Shown here in pieces: positions 1-7,309 of a stretch of 37,568 bases of DNA (the first letter of the stretch is position 1; each line of letters begins with the position of its first letter). The notes below the pieces were generated by a model. The model worked only from the letters and a program-made list of their open reading frames with translations, did not search any database and was not told the origin of the DNA. Source of the stretch: Acinetobacter sp. (GTDB lineage: Bacteria > Pseudomonadota > Gammaproteobacteria > Pseudomonadales > Moraxellaceae); contig JASLHF010000165.1 in assembly GCA_030152275.1 (NCBI GenBank), positions 1 through 37,568 of the forward strand, read 5' to 3'. The position numbers and the translations under genes are program-made.

Positions 1-1
1 C

Positions 2-574
2 ATCCGTAAAAAGCTTATGGCTGACCAGCTGCCGCCGATCGGCACAAGCCAAATGACAGCAACAGAGATCAATACCCGCGTTGAATTAGTACGTCAGCTG
101 CTAGGGCCGATGTATGGCCGCCTGCAGACTGAATATCTGCGTGGCATCTTAGACCGCTGCTTCGGCTTGGCATTGCGTGACGATGTGCTAGGGCAAGCAC
201 CTGAGGAGCTTTGGGGCCGCAATCTTTCATTCAAGTTTGTTTCACCGCTGGCGCGTTCTCAGCGCATGGAAGAAGTGTATGCAACTGAGCAATACATCAT
301 AAGTTTAGAAAACGCAGCGAAAATAGAGCCGACAATTTTGGACAATATTGATTTTGACGCCGTGGCAGTACTCACAGGCACTGGCCGCGGCGTTCCGCAA
401 ACAATCATGCGTACCACACAAGAAGTGCAAGAACTTCGCAAAATACGTGAAGAGAAGCAGGCAGAGCAGGCGCAAGCCCAGCAGCAAGCCGCAATGATGG
501 ATAAAGCTGGTGATGCCATTGCTAAGGGCATGGGGAACCAAATGGCGCAAATGCCAACTGAGGTGATGCAATGA
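2..574 (+). CDS. Phage portal (head-tail connector) protein, C-terminal part, cut by window edge
   Basis: The reading frame is already open at base 2, so this is the 3' part of a longer gene whose start lies left of the window. The segment MTATEI, an arginine/glutamate-rich helix, LLGPMYGRLQ and a following ILDRCFG stretch, then SPLARSQRMEEV, is typical of the C-terminal half of the large podovirus head-tail connector (portal) family, which forms the dodecameric DNA channel at the capsid vertex. The tail (about the last 50 residues) is a Q/A/E-rich helix ending in a Met-rich stretch. The gene overlaps the next by ATGA, indicating translational coupling at the head of the morphogenesis operon. 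The internal ATG at 17 is not a convincing true start. Assignment rests on motif recognition and on being followed by scaffold and capsid genes. Confidence 0.85.
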   Translation: MRKKLMADQLPPIGTSQMTATEINTRVELVRQLLGPMYGRLQTEYLRGILDRCFGLALRDDVLGQAPEELWGRNLSFKFVSPLARSQRMEEVYATEQYIISLENAAKIEPTILDNIDFDAVAVLTGTGRGVPQTIMRTTQEVQELRKIREEKQAEQAQAQQQAAMMDKAGDAIAKGMGNQMAQMPTEVMQ

Positions 575-996
575 TTTTAATTATCGCCGTTTTGGCAATT
601 CTGCTGCTGATTGTGAGTGTGGCTTTTGTTTATGCACACCACAACTGCCAACTGCTTGAGCAGCAGCTCATCGATGAGCAATCAGTAAAAGCCAGACTGC
701 TTAAAAAAGACCAGCCAGAGCAGCCAGATATTGAAACAGGAACACTGGTAAAACGCCGTTATTACAAGCCTGTAACCCCTGAAACCTACAGAAATCTATT
801 TGATTTAGATATTAACGGAATGAGGGTTTTGGAGCACTTGGCAGCCACATTTTGCAAATCGATTTACGTTCGTGGCGGTCATGAAGCAGACAGAGAATCC
901 TGCTTTAGAGCGGGGCAGAACAACGTCGTCGAATTCATTATTAAGCAAATCAATCGTGCAAACGATCCGAACTATAAGGAAGAAGTAAATGACTGA
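571..996 (+). CDS. Bbp19-like phage structural protein with N-terminal membrane anchor
   Basis: 141 residues. The first 23 residues are almost entirely hydrophobic (ILIIAVLAILLLIVSVAFVY), giving one membrane segment or signal anchor, followed by a Gln/Glu/Lys-rich linker. The C-terminal domain (about residues 70-135) has the pattern NLFDLDINGMRVLEHL, an aromatic/charged loop, then FRAGQNNVVEFIIKQI, which resembles the small domain named for Bordetella phage BPP-1 Bbp19. That protein lies in the same place, between portal and scaffold. The start codon overlaps the portal stop (ATGA) and the gene end overlaps the scaffold start by 8 nt. The membrane anchor on a presumed structural protein is odd; it may instead act during assembly at the membrane. 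The Bbp19 link is from memory of the family pattern, not from an alignment. Confidence 0.6.
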   Translation: MILIIAVLAILLLIVSVAFVYAHHNCQLLEQQLIDEQSVKARLLKKDQPEQPDIETGTLVKRRYYKPVTPETYRNLFDLDINGMRVLEHLAATFCKSIYVRGGHEADRESCFRAGQNNVVEFIIKQINRANDPNYKEEVND

Positions 997-1672
997 GCAA
1001 GCTAATCAAGCTGAAAACACCCAAGAGCAAAATCAAAACTCAATGATGGGTGGTGGCCAAGAAGAGCAGCAAAACACCGCTGGCGCTGCAGAGCAAAACC
1101 AAAGTGATGAAGGCGCCGGGAACCAGCCAGTCGGCGCGCCTGAATCAATTGATGGCTATCAAGTTGATGTGGAGGGCTTCAACTATGACGACTTTAAAGC
1201 CATTCCTGAAAACCAGGAGTTTTTAGAGCGTGCGCGTGAAGCGGGCCTAAGCAATGATCATCTGTCGTTCCTGCTTGGCGAGTACAACCAGCTGATCCCG
1301 GCGCTTATGCAGGAAAGCCAGCATCTGGACAATGATGCATGTGTGACAGCCATGAATGAAGTGTGGGGCAGCGAAGCATCGGCAAACTTTGGTTTTGCGC
1401 AGGCAGCTGCAAATAATGCAATTCAGAACGGCATTCTCACCGCAGAGGAAGTGAATAGCCCTGAATTTGGCAACAATCCACTGGTGCTGAAAATGGCGGC
1501 CTATTTCGGGCAGCAGCTGCAGGAAGATACCCCCCCTGCAAATACACAGCAAAACAGTGGCGTAGATATTCAATCATTAATGAAATCGGAAGCCTACTTG
1601 AATTCAAATCATGCGGATCACAAGCGTGTTTATGCCCAAGTAGAAAGCTTTTACCAGAAGCAATACAAATAA
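989..1672 (+). CDS. Putative capsid scaffolding protein
   Basis: 227 residues, acidic, with a very Gln/Asn/Glu-rich and probably disordered N-terminus (residues 1-50), a central mixed region and a helical C-terminus ending in KQYK. Composition, length and the place directly before the major capsid gene are those of podovirus scaffolding proteins, which template procapsid assembly and then leave the shell. A good Shine-Dalgarno (AAGGAAG) lies upstream of the ATG, which overlaps the end of the preceding gene. Ten bases separate it from the capsid gene. Identification is mainly by position and composition, as scaffolds diverge quickly. Confidence 0.75.
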   Translation: MTEQANQAENTQEQNQNSMMGGGQEEQQNTAGAAEQNQSDEGAGNQPVGAPESIDGYQVDVEGFNYDDFKAIPENQEFLERAREAGLSNDHLSFLLGEYNQLIPALMQESQHLDNDACVTAMNEVWGSEASANFGFAQAAANNAIQNGILTAEEVNSPEFGNNPLVLKMAAYFGQQLQEDTPPANTQQNSGVDIQSLMKSEAYLNSNHADHKRVYAQVESFYQKQYK

Positions 1673-1682
1673 GGGGTAATCC

Positions 1683-2585
1683 ATGCCTTTAGCGAACGAA
1701 AATAAAATCACGGCGGCGTTTGTTCAGCAGTTCCATGACAATTATGAATTGGCATGCGCGCAGAATGTATCGCGCCTGCTTTCCACAATCACGAACCGCG
1801 GCCGTATTCAGGGTGAGTCATTCACTATTAACGACATGGGCCAGGTGGAAATGAAACCGTCAGGCGCGCGCTTTGGTGATACTGAGTGGACAATTCCTGA
1901 CGCAGGTGTGCGCTCAGTCTTGATGAATGATTTTGACTTATTTATTCCGATTGAAAAGCGCGATGAGCCAAAATTAAAAGCCCATCCTGATGATAAATAC
2001 ATGCAGCTGCTGCATAACGCGCATAACCGCAAAGTGGATGACATTGTTTATCAAGCACTGATCGGCACTATTGCGCGCAAAACTGTAGACGACGCGGGCG
2101 CAGCATCAACGGCAAATGTGTCACTGCCTCTTTCCCAAGTTGTGGCGCCAACATTTGGCACACTAAAGCAGCAGATCATTCATGCAAAATCATTGTTCCG
2201 TAAAAACGAATGTGATGAGCAGAATGGCGAAGAGCTGTTCCAGATCTATACATCAGACATGCTGGCTGATTTCCTGAACGACACCACGCTGACAAATGCG
2301 GATTACATGAAAATCCAAATGCTGCATGATGGTGCTGTTGGCACGAAATGGTTGGGTGTGACCTGGGTTGCTTATGAAAAAGTTGTGGCTGGCGCTACAG
2401 CCGGCTCAAAACGCGCCCCAATGTACTGCAAATCAGCTGTGCATTATGGTGATGCGGCAATTACTGATTTCGGAATTTCGGTACGCCCGGACAAGAAAAA
2501 TATTAAACAGGTTGGTGGTGTTCATTCTATGGCTGCTGGCCGTGCGAATGAGCTGAAAGTGGTTGCGATTGACTACGCTACCTAA
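1683..2585 (+). CDS. Major capsid protein
   Basis: 300 residues. The N-terminal half contains the alternating basic/polar pattern around FVQQFHDNYELACAQNVSRL and a segment DDKYMQLLHNAHNRKVDD typical of small HK97-fold coat proteins of BPP-1-like podoviruses; the C-terminal half is Gly/Ala-rich and ends in VVAIDYAT. A strong Shine-Dalgarno (AAGGGG) sits just before the ATG, fitting a highly expressed gene. A strong intrinsic terminator follows at once, so capsid transcripts would accumulate above downstream genes. Placement between scaffold and tail tubular genes supports the call. No decoration domain is evident. Confidence 0.85.
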   Translation: MPLANENKITAAFVQQFHDNYELACAQNVSRLLSTITNRGRIQGESFTINDMGQVEMKPSGARFGDTEWTIPDAGVRSVLMNDFDLFIPIEKRDEPKLKAHPDDKYMQLLHNAHNRKVDDIVYQALIGTIARKTVDDAGAASTANVSLPLSQVVAPTFGTLKQQIIHAKSLFRKNECDEQNGEELFQIYTSDMLADFLNDTTLTNADYMKIQMLHDGAVGTKWLGVTWVAYEKVVAGATAGSKRAPMYCKSAVHYGDAAITDFGISVRPDKKNIKQVGGVHSMAAGRANELKVVAIDYAT

Positions 2586-2600
2586 TAAGTGAGCCTTCGG

Positions 2601-2636
2601 CCTAACACTTTGAGCGAGGTGTTAGGTCTCTTTTTA
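2601..2636 (+). terminator. Intrinsic terminator after the major capsid gene
   Basis: Perfect 8-bp stem CCTAACAC / GTGTTAGG with a 10-nt loop, followed by TCTC and five T. It lies 16 nt after the capsid stop and would limit read-through into the Gp49/Tad2 gene. Confidence 0.85.
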
Positions 2637-2656
2637 ATCTAAATGGGAAAATTAAG

Positions 2657-3253
2657 ATGAGTAAGATTGTGACAGAGCAAGAGTTAGCAAAAAAAGCAGT
2701 AGCGCCACGCGTAACCAAAGCGGACATCGATGCGCTGAAAGATCGCATCACATATACAACTGAACAATGCCCTGGCGGTACAACCTCAACATTCGTGCAT
2801 GCATTCCTTGATGGCAAGTTTTTCTTAGCCACAGGTTTTAGCGCATGTGTGAACGCTGAAAACTTTGATGCGGATATTGGTGAGCGTTTGGCGCGCAGCA
2901 ATGCTGAAAAGCATGCTGAAAATAAGCTGTGGGAATTGGAAGGCTATCGCTTATTTTCTAAGCCACAACAACCCCAAAACCACATTGAACGCATGCAATC
3001 TGAAAAATTTGAGCAGTCTTACAAATCGAATGGTGCATTAGGTTTTGCAGAAGCACTAGCAACTTCTATCAAAGAAGATGGGGTGCGTATTGCACGTAGT
3101 GGGTGGAATGGTTCAGATTTGTCTGTCTATTTTGTCACCCCTGCTAACGGTATTGAACGTCACATGGTAATCCGTAATGGGAAAACTGGTCGTGTTAATA
3201 CTTGGGTCCCAAGTTCGGCAGACTTGGCCGCAAATGATTGGGTTATTCTTTAA
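2657..3253 (+). CDS. Gp49-family phage protein fused to a Tad2 (DUF2829) anti-Thoeris-like domain
   Basis: 198 residues in two recognisable parts. Residues about 20-101 match the N4 Gp49 / Sf6 gene 66 family: TKADIDALKDRI near the start, then FFLATGFSACVNAENFDADI, and a closing NKLWELEGYRLFS. Residues about 127-198 match DUF2829, now known as Tad2: GFAEAL, a helix, RSGWNG, a beta hairpin and WVPSSADLAANDW. Tad2 proteins act as sponges for the 1''-3' gcADPR signal made by the Thoeris defence system; that is established for family members and is inference here. A Gln/Pro-rich linker (102-126) joins the domains. The gene sits alone between two terminators, between capsid and tail genes, which is not an obvious place for an anti-defence function. 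The Shine-Dalgarno is weak. Confidence 0.8.
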   Translation: MSKIVTEQELAKKAVAPRVTKADIDALKDRITYTTEQCPGGTTSTFVHAFLDGKFFLATGFSACVNAENFDADIGERLARSNAEKHAENKLWELEGYRLFSKPQQPQNHIERMQSEKFEQSYKSNGALGFAEALATSIKEDGVRIARSGWNGSDLSVYFVTPANGIERHMVIRNGKTGRVNTWVPSSADLAANDWVIL

Positions 3254-3254
3254 C

Positions 3255-3275
3255 ACCCAACAAACCAATACTTAA
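3255..3275 (+). repeat. Intergenic box, copy 1 (AACAAACCA core)
   Basis: ACCCAACAAACCAATACTTA lies just after the stop of the Gp49/Tad2 gene and abuts the left arm of the next terminator. The copy at 14,833 matches it at 20 of 21 positions; weaker copies lie at 12,240 and 19,832. Each one precedes a terminator hairpin. Confidence 0.75.
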
Positions 3276-3311
3276 AAGCCCTCAAGCTAATCAAAACTTG
3301 AGGGCTTTTTT
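3275..3311 (+). terminator. Intrinsic terminator fused to the start of tail tubular protein A
   Basis: Stem AAAGCCCTCAAG / CTTGAGGGCTTT with a 10-nt loop and a T run that ends directly at the ATG of the next gene (3312). The 3' arm contains GAGGG (3300-3304), 7 nt before that ATG, the only Shine-Dalgarno-like sequence available, so stem formation would also hide the ribosome site. Confidence 0.85.
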
Positions 3312-3875
3312 ATGACTACAACAAAAGTATCCATCTGCAATGAAGCGCTGAGCATGATTGGTGCTAAAGCAATTCAATCCTTTGATGACAACACAGACAA
3401 TGCACGGCGCTGTGCATCCATTTATGATTCTACGCGCCGTGCATTGTTGCGCATGCATCCGTGGTCATTCGCAAAGAAGCGCACTCAGCTTGCACCAGTA
3501 AGCACACATCCCGTCTTTGGCTACAGCCATGCATTTCCGCTGCCTAAAGATTTTATCCGCTTGTGGGATACAGGCGAATATGAATATGAAATAGAGGGCC
3601 GGCAGATTCTTGCCAATACCAATTTGATCAATTTAGCTTATGTGGCAGATCAGGATAACGAAGAATATTGGGACTCGCTGTTTTGTGAATGTATGGCGCT
3701 TTATCTAGTCAATAAGTTAGCCAAGCCCATAACCGGCAGCAATGCAGAGGCAGATAGCGCATGGCAGAAACTGCAGAACATGCTTAAACAAGGCCGAGCA
3801 ATCAACGGACAGGAACGGCCAGCACAGGACTTTGCAGCAGGCTACACGCCTAGCTTGATGGGAGTGCGCTACTAA
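3312..3875 (+). CDS. Tail tubular protein A (T7 gp11-like adaptor)
   Basis: 187 residues. The N-terminus (TKVSICNEALSMIGA, then DDNTDNARRCASIYDSTRRALLRMHPWSFAKKR) is the classic pattern of the tail tubular protein A / head-tail adaptor family of short-tailed phages, in which a helical core binds the portal and the RxxxLRxHPWxFA segment is conserved. T7 gp11 is similar in length. In the virion it should form a ring between portal and nozzle. The start at 3312 follows the terminator U-tract directly and uses GAGGG in the terminator arm. The stop overlaps the next start (TAATG), so tubular proteins A and B are coupled. Confidence 0.9.
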   Translation: MTTTKVSICNEALSMIGAKAIQSFDDNTDNARRCASIYDSTRRALLRMHPWSFAKKRTQLAPVSTHPVFGYSHAFPLPKDFIRLWDTGEYEYEIEGRQILANTNLINLAYVADQDNEEYWDSLFCECMALYLVNKLAKPITGSNAEADSAWQKLQNMLKQGRAINGQERPAQDFAAGYTPSLMGVRY

Positions 3876-5941
3876 TGAAGCAGTTTGTCATGAAAAATAA
3901 TTTCAGTGCTGGGGAGTTAGCGCCGGCACTGTATACCCGCACAGATATTCAGCAGTACAGCAATGGTGCCAAGACTTTAAAAAATGTCATTCCATTGGTT
4001 GAAGGTGGCGTCATGAAGCGCCCGGGAACGCTGTATTTATTTGATAAAAATACTGCTGTGCGCTTAATTCCATTTGTTGTGAACTCTGCTAACACATATT
4101 TATTGGTGTTAAAGCCCAATGTGATAGAAGTGATAGATACATCATCAATGGGTTATTCGATTATTTTGGCGTCACCATATAGCGCTCAGCAGATCCATGA
4201 CATTCAGTTTGTGCAGTATCGCTATGAAATGTATTTGACGCATAACGATGTGCCTGTACAGCGCATTTCATGCAATAGCGATTATCTAAATTGGCAGCTC
4301 AATCAATTCGTATATACCCACGCCCCAACTGATTCAGAAAATGCGCGTTATCCATTTCGAAAGGGCAAGCCGTCGGGCAAAGATATTGGCGGCATCGTAT
4401 CCTTTTCGCTTACATCACCAAGCGCATGGGTTGATACCCAAGCATATTTAACTGGTGATGTTGTAGTGTATGCAGGCCAGTACTATCAAGCGCTGAAGGA
4501 TAGTACAGACAAAAAGCCGGATGAAAATGCACAAGATTGGGCGGTAACAACAACTGATCTTGGCGGGTTTACTGCTGCAGATGTCGGTAATTATTTGGAT
4601 GTAAACGGCGGAATAATCAAGATTACGCAATTTATAAGTGTGAATCAGGTAAATGGAGAAATATTAAAAAAACTTGATTCTGACATACTGGCAATTGAAC
4701 GGTCATGGGGTATTTTGCCGCCGGCATTTAATGCCGCAAATGGCTACCCGCGATGCTGCACATTCTTCAAGCAGCGGCTGGTTTTGTCGAATACCAAAAA
4801 AGCGCCGAATAAGATTTGGTTCAGCGCAGTAGGCGGCAATGGCAACTTCTTAGAAACCACAGAAGACGGTGATGCATTCAGCATCGTGTCTGCATCTGGC
4901 CTTTCAAACAGTATTCTATTTTTAGAAGCGCAGCGCGGCGTTGTTTGCTTAACGTCTGGCGGGGAATACATGGTTGATTCTGACGGCGCATTAACCCCGA
5001 CAACAGTGAATATCAATGAACATAGCGCATACGGTGCATATCCAGTCACGCGGCCGGAACGGGTTGGTAATGAGCTGCTTTTCATCCAGCGTGGCGGTAA
5101 ACGTGTCCGGGCATTGACTTATCGCTATGAAGTGGATGGCCTTGTTTCACCGGAAATTAGCTCGCTATCTTCGCATATTGGCGAATTGCATAACGGTATC
5201 AATGAGATTTCGTATATGCAGGAACCTGAAAGCTTGGTGTGGCTGGTACTGGGTGATGGAAAAGTAGCATCAATCACATTCAATCGTGATCAAGAAGTTT
5301 TGGCCTGGGCGCAGCATGACTTTGGCGGGGAAGTTATCAGCATGTGTTCTGTGCCGACTCTGCTGGGATCTGATCGAACTTTCATGTTAGTGAAACGCTC
5401 AGGAACGATTTGTTTTGAGGAGGTTTCATTTGATGCGTTGGTAGATTCACAGCGCACTCTTGCAGTGACCGATAGCGCTGTGATTAAGCCGGAACAGTTA
5501 AATAATATTGCTGCATATCATCAAGGTGATGATTTTGTTTATCAGGTCGAGTGTGAGGATACAGGCGCAAAATTGAGTGTTGACGATGAACTGAATGGTG
5601 AAAGCCTTAAAGTTGGTCAGCTAATCGAATGCACTGTTGAGTTATTCCCGCCTGAACTCAGTCAAGCACCCATGTCGTCAATGATGCATAAAGCCAAAGT
5701 AGACCGCACAGCATTCTTTTTCAGCAATACCATTGCGCCGGAACTGAATGGCCAGCTTATTGAGGCATTCACTTTTGACGATAACATTCTAGGGCCGCGC
5801 AAGCCCTATACAGGCTATCACTTGGAGGAGGGTGGATCATGGGAGGATCTGCACAAAATGCCTTTAGTAATAACACACAGCAAACCGCTGCCGTTTCACT
5901 TGCAAGCTATCACCATGCAGTTATCAATTAATGAGAAATAA
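3875..5941 (+). CDS. Tail tubular protein B (T7 gp12-like nozzle)
   Basis: 688 residues. The N-terminus has the family signature NNFSAGELAPALYTRTDIQQ, followed by KTLKNVIPLVEGGVMKRPGT. The rest is rich in beta strands, with FKQRLVLSNTKKAPNKIWFS in the middle, typical of the T7 gp12 / nozzle family, usually 700-800 residues. It should form the hexameric tail nozzle below the gp11-like adaptor. The start overlaps the stop of the preceding gene (TAATG) and the GNAT gene follows after 2 bases. Length and domain order look intact. Confidence 0.9.
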   Translation: MKQFVMKNNFSAGELAPALYTRTDIQQYSNGAKTLKNVIPLVEGGVMKRPGTLYLFDKNTAVRLIPFVVNSANTYLLVLKPNVIEVIDTSSMGYSIILASPYSAQQIHDIQFVQYRYEMYLTHNDVPVQRISCNSDYLNWQLNQFVYTHAPTDSENARYPFRKGKPSGKDIGGIVSFSLTSPSAWVDTQAYLTGDVVVYAGQYYQALKDSTDKKPDENAQDWAVTTTDLGGFTAADVGNYLDVNGGIIKITQFISVNQVNGEILKKLDSDILAIERSWGILPPAFNAANGYPRCCTFFKQRLVLSNTKKAPNKIWFSAVGGNGNFLETTEDGDAFSIVSASGLSNSILFLEAQRGVVCLTSGGEYMVDSDGALTPTTVNINEHSAYGAYPVTRPERVGNELLFIQRGGKRVRALTYRYEVDGLVSPEISSLSSHIGELHNGINEISYMQEPESLVWLVLGDGKVASITFNRDQEVLAWAQHDFGGEVISMCSVPTLLGSDRTFMLVKRSGTICFEEVSFDALVDSQRTLAVTDSAVIKPEQLNNIAAYHQGDDFVYQVECEDTGAKLSVDDELNGESLKVGQLIECTVELFPPELSQAPMSSMMHKAKVDRTAFFFSNTIAPELNGQLIEAFTFDDNILGPRKPYTGYHLEEGGSWEDLHKMPLVITHSKPLPFHLQAITMQLSINEK

Positions 5942-5943
5942 CC

Positions 5944-6399
5944 ATGCGTGTGCGACCAGCAAATTTATCCGATGTTCCAGAGCTGGTGAAGCTGGGGCAA
6001 TCATTTATACAAGAAGCGCCTAATTATCAAAGCCGACCATTAGATGCCGATGCATTGCGGCTGAACCTTGAGGGTGTAGTGAATGGTCAGGGTTCAATTT
6101 TTGTTGTTGAAGATCATGGCGGGATAGCAGGCGGCATTGTTTGCTTAACGTCAAAAGACTGGTTTAACAATGATGTGATTGCCTTTGAACAGGTCTTTTA
6201 TATCAAGCCGGATTATAGAGCGTCACGCGCTTCATTTCTCTTACTAGATGCTTTTATCGCTTGGTCTAAGCATATGGGAGCAAGTCGCATCCAGTGCGGC
6301 ACTACCACAGGCATTAATACACGTGGCTGCATCCGCCTATATGAGCATTTCGGTTTTACGCAATACGGCACTGTCTTGGATTTGGAGCTAAAAGCATGA
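5944..6399 (+). CDS. GNAT-family N-acetyltransferase
   Basis: 151 residues with the full GNAT layout: N-terminal RVRPANLSDVPELVKLGQSF, a central beta hairpin (IFVVEDHGGIAGGIVCLT), then FEQVFYIKPDYRASRASFLL in the place of the acetyl-CoA pyrophosphate-binding loop, and the C-terminal NTRGCIRLYEHFGFTQYGT. The usual R/QxxGxG/A loop is degenerate here (YRASRA), so acetyl-CoA binding needs testing. It lies between the nozzle and ejection genes, the place of T7 gene 13; GNAT genes occur there in other short-tailed phages. The ATGA overlap couples it to the cupin-like gene. Substrate unknown. Confidence 0.8.
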   Translation: MRVRPANLSDVPELVKLGQSFIQEAPNYQSRPLDADALRLNLEGVVNGQGSIFVVEDHGGIAGGIVCLTSKDWFNNDVIAFEQVFYIKPDYRASRASFLLLDAFIAWSKHMGASRIQCGTTTGINTRGCIRLYEHFGFTQYGTVLDLELKA

Positions 6400-6881
6400 G
6401 TGAAATTATTTCACATGAAAATACAGAGCTTCTAGCTCGAATATTGGGTGACATCCAAAACAAAACGTATATCAATACAGTGCGAAATGTACAGCAGCAG
6501 ATTGCTGACAATGCTGAATTGATCGATGTTCCTGTTGTTCATCATTTTGCACCGGGTGTTTATATGCGGCAAATGGATGCAGTAGCTGGCACATTGGTAG
6601 TTAGTAAAATGCATCGTACTGAGCACATGAATATCTTGCTTACTGGCTCGTTAACTGTGGCAACTGAAAATGGCATTGAATATCTGCAGGCACCGTGTGT
6701 TTTAAAATCCATGCCCGGCACAAAACGCATTGGATATTTTCATGAAGACAGCAGCTGGATCACTGTACACCCAACAAATGAAACAGATCTCGAGTTAATA
6801 GAACAGCAAGTAATTGTACCGGAAAAAGAGATTGATCAATTTCTTGCATCACTTCCAAGCAAATGTAAGGAGATTCAATAA
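6396..6881 (+). CDS. Cupin-like small phage protein
   Basis: 161 residues. The middle (about 50-135) alternates short hydrophobic strands and glycines in a cupin-like double-stranded beta-helix pattern: FAPGVYMRQM, then VSKMHRTEHMNILLTGSLTV, EYLQAPCVLKSMPGTKRIGY and SSWITVHPT. The HRTEH segment is placed like the first cupin metal motif. The N-terminal 50 residues look helical. Known phage proteins of this sort are annotated only as cupin or hypothetical. It overlaps both neighbours (ATGA in, TAATG out), so it is made with the GNAT enzyme and the first ejection protein. A structural or enzymatic role cannot be chosen from sequence. Confidence 0.6.
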   Translation: MSEIISHENTELLARILGDIQNKTYINTVRNVQQQIADNAELIDVPVVHHFAPGVYMRQMDAVAGTLVVSKMHRTEHMNILLTGSLTVATENGIEYLQAPCVLKSMPGTKRIGYFHEDSSWITVHPTNETDLELIEQQVIVPEKEIDQFLASLPSKCKEIQ

Positions 6882-7309
6882 TGTCATGGGCAGCAGTCGC
6901 GGTGGCAGCGGTAACAGCTGTATATGCGGGGTATCAAAAACACGAAGATAATAAATATCTTGAAGACCAAGCAAATGCTGATGCGGAAGCACAAAAAGCA
7001 TATGGCCGTCTGGAAGCAGAGCGCATTCGAAAAGAGAAAGAAAAAACACAGTCTGCAGCGCGTGCGGCACTGGCTCAAAATGGTCTTGATGTGAACGAGG
7101 GTACAGCCGTTGTAATCAATGACACTATTGAGCAGGCTGGAAACTACGATGCAAATATGGCTGAAACAACAGGCTATAACTCATCGCAACGGTTAAAAGC
7201 CGAAGCCAGTGTATACAAGAAGAATGCAAATACCGCATTAGTAGAAGGGGCAATGAATGCTGCTAATTCAGGTGCATCTGCATATGGCTCACGTGGAGGA
7301 TGGAAATAA
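6881..7309 (+). CDS. Small internal virion protein (T7 gp14-like position)
   Basis: 142 residues: a hydrophobic, Ala-rich N-terminus (WAAVAVAAVTAVYAGYQ), a long charged helix (about 20-65, rich in E/K/A/R), then LAQNGLDVNEGTAVVINDTI and a Gly/Ala/Ser-rich C-terminus. This matches the small internal core/ejection proteins of short-tailed phages (functional counterparts of T7 gp14), which insert into the outer membrane on infection. The segment ARAALAQNGLDV is characteristic of such proteins. Start overlaps the preceding stop (TAATG). No catalytic motif. Confidence 0.7.
   Translation: MSWAAVAVAAVTAVYAGYQKHEDNKYLEDQANADAEAQKAYGRLEAERIRKEKEKTQSAARAALAQNGLDVNEGTAVVINDTIEQAGNYDANMAETTGYNSSQRLKAEASVYKKNANTALVEGAMNAANSGASAYGSRGGWK

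Noticed and set aside
6767..6790. CACCCAACAAATG similar to the intergenic box
   Set aside because: Inside the cupin-like gene, no following hairpin; chance match.
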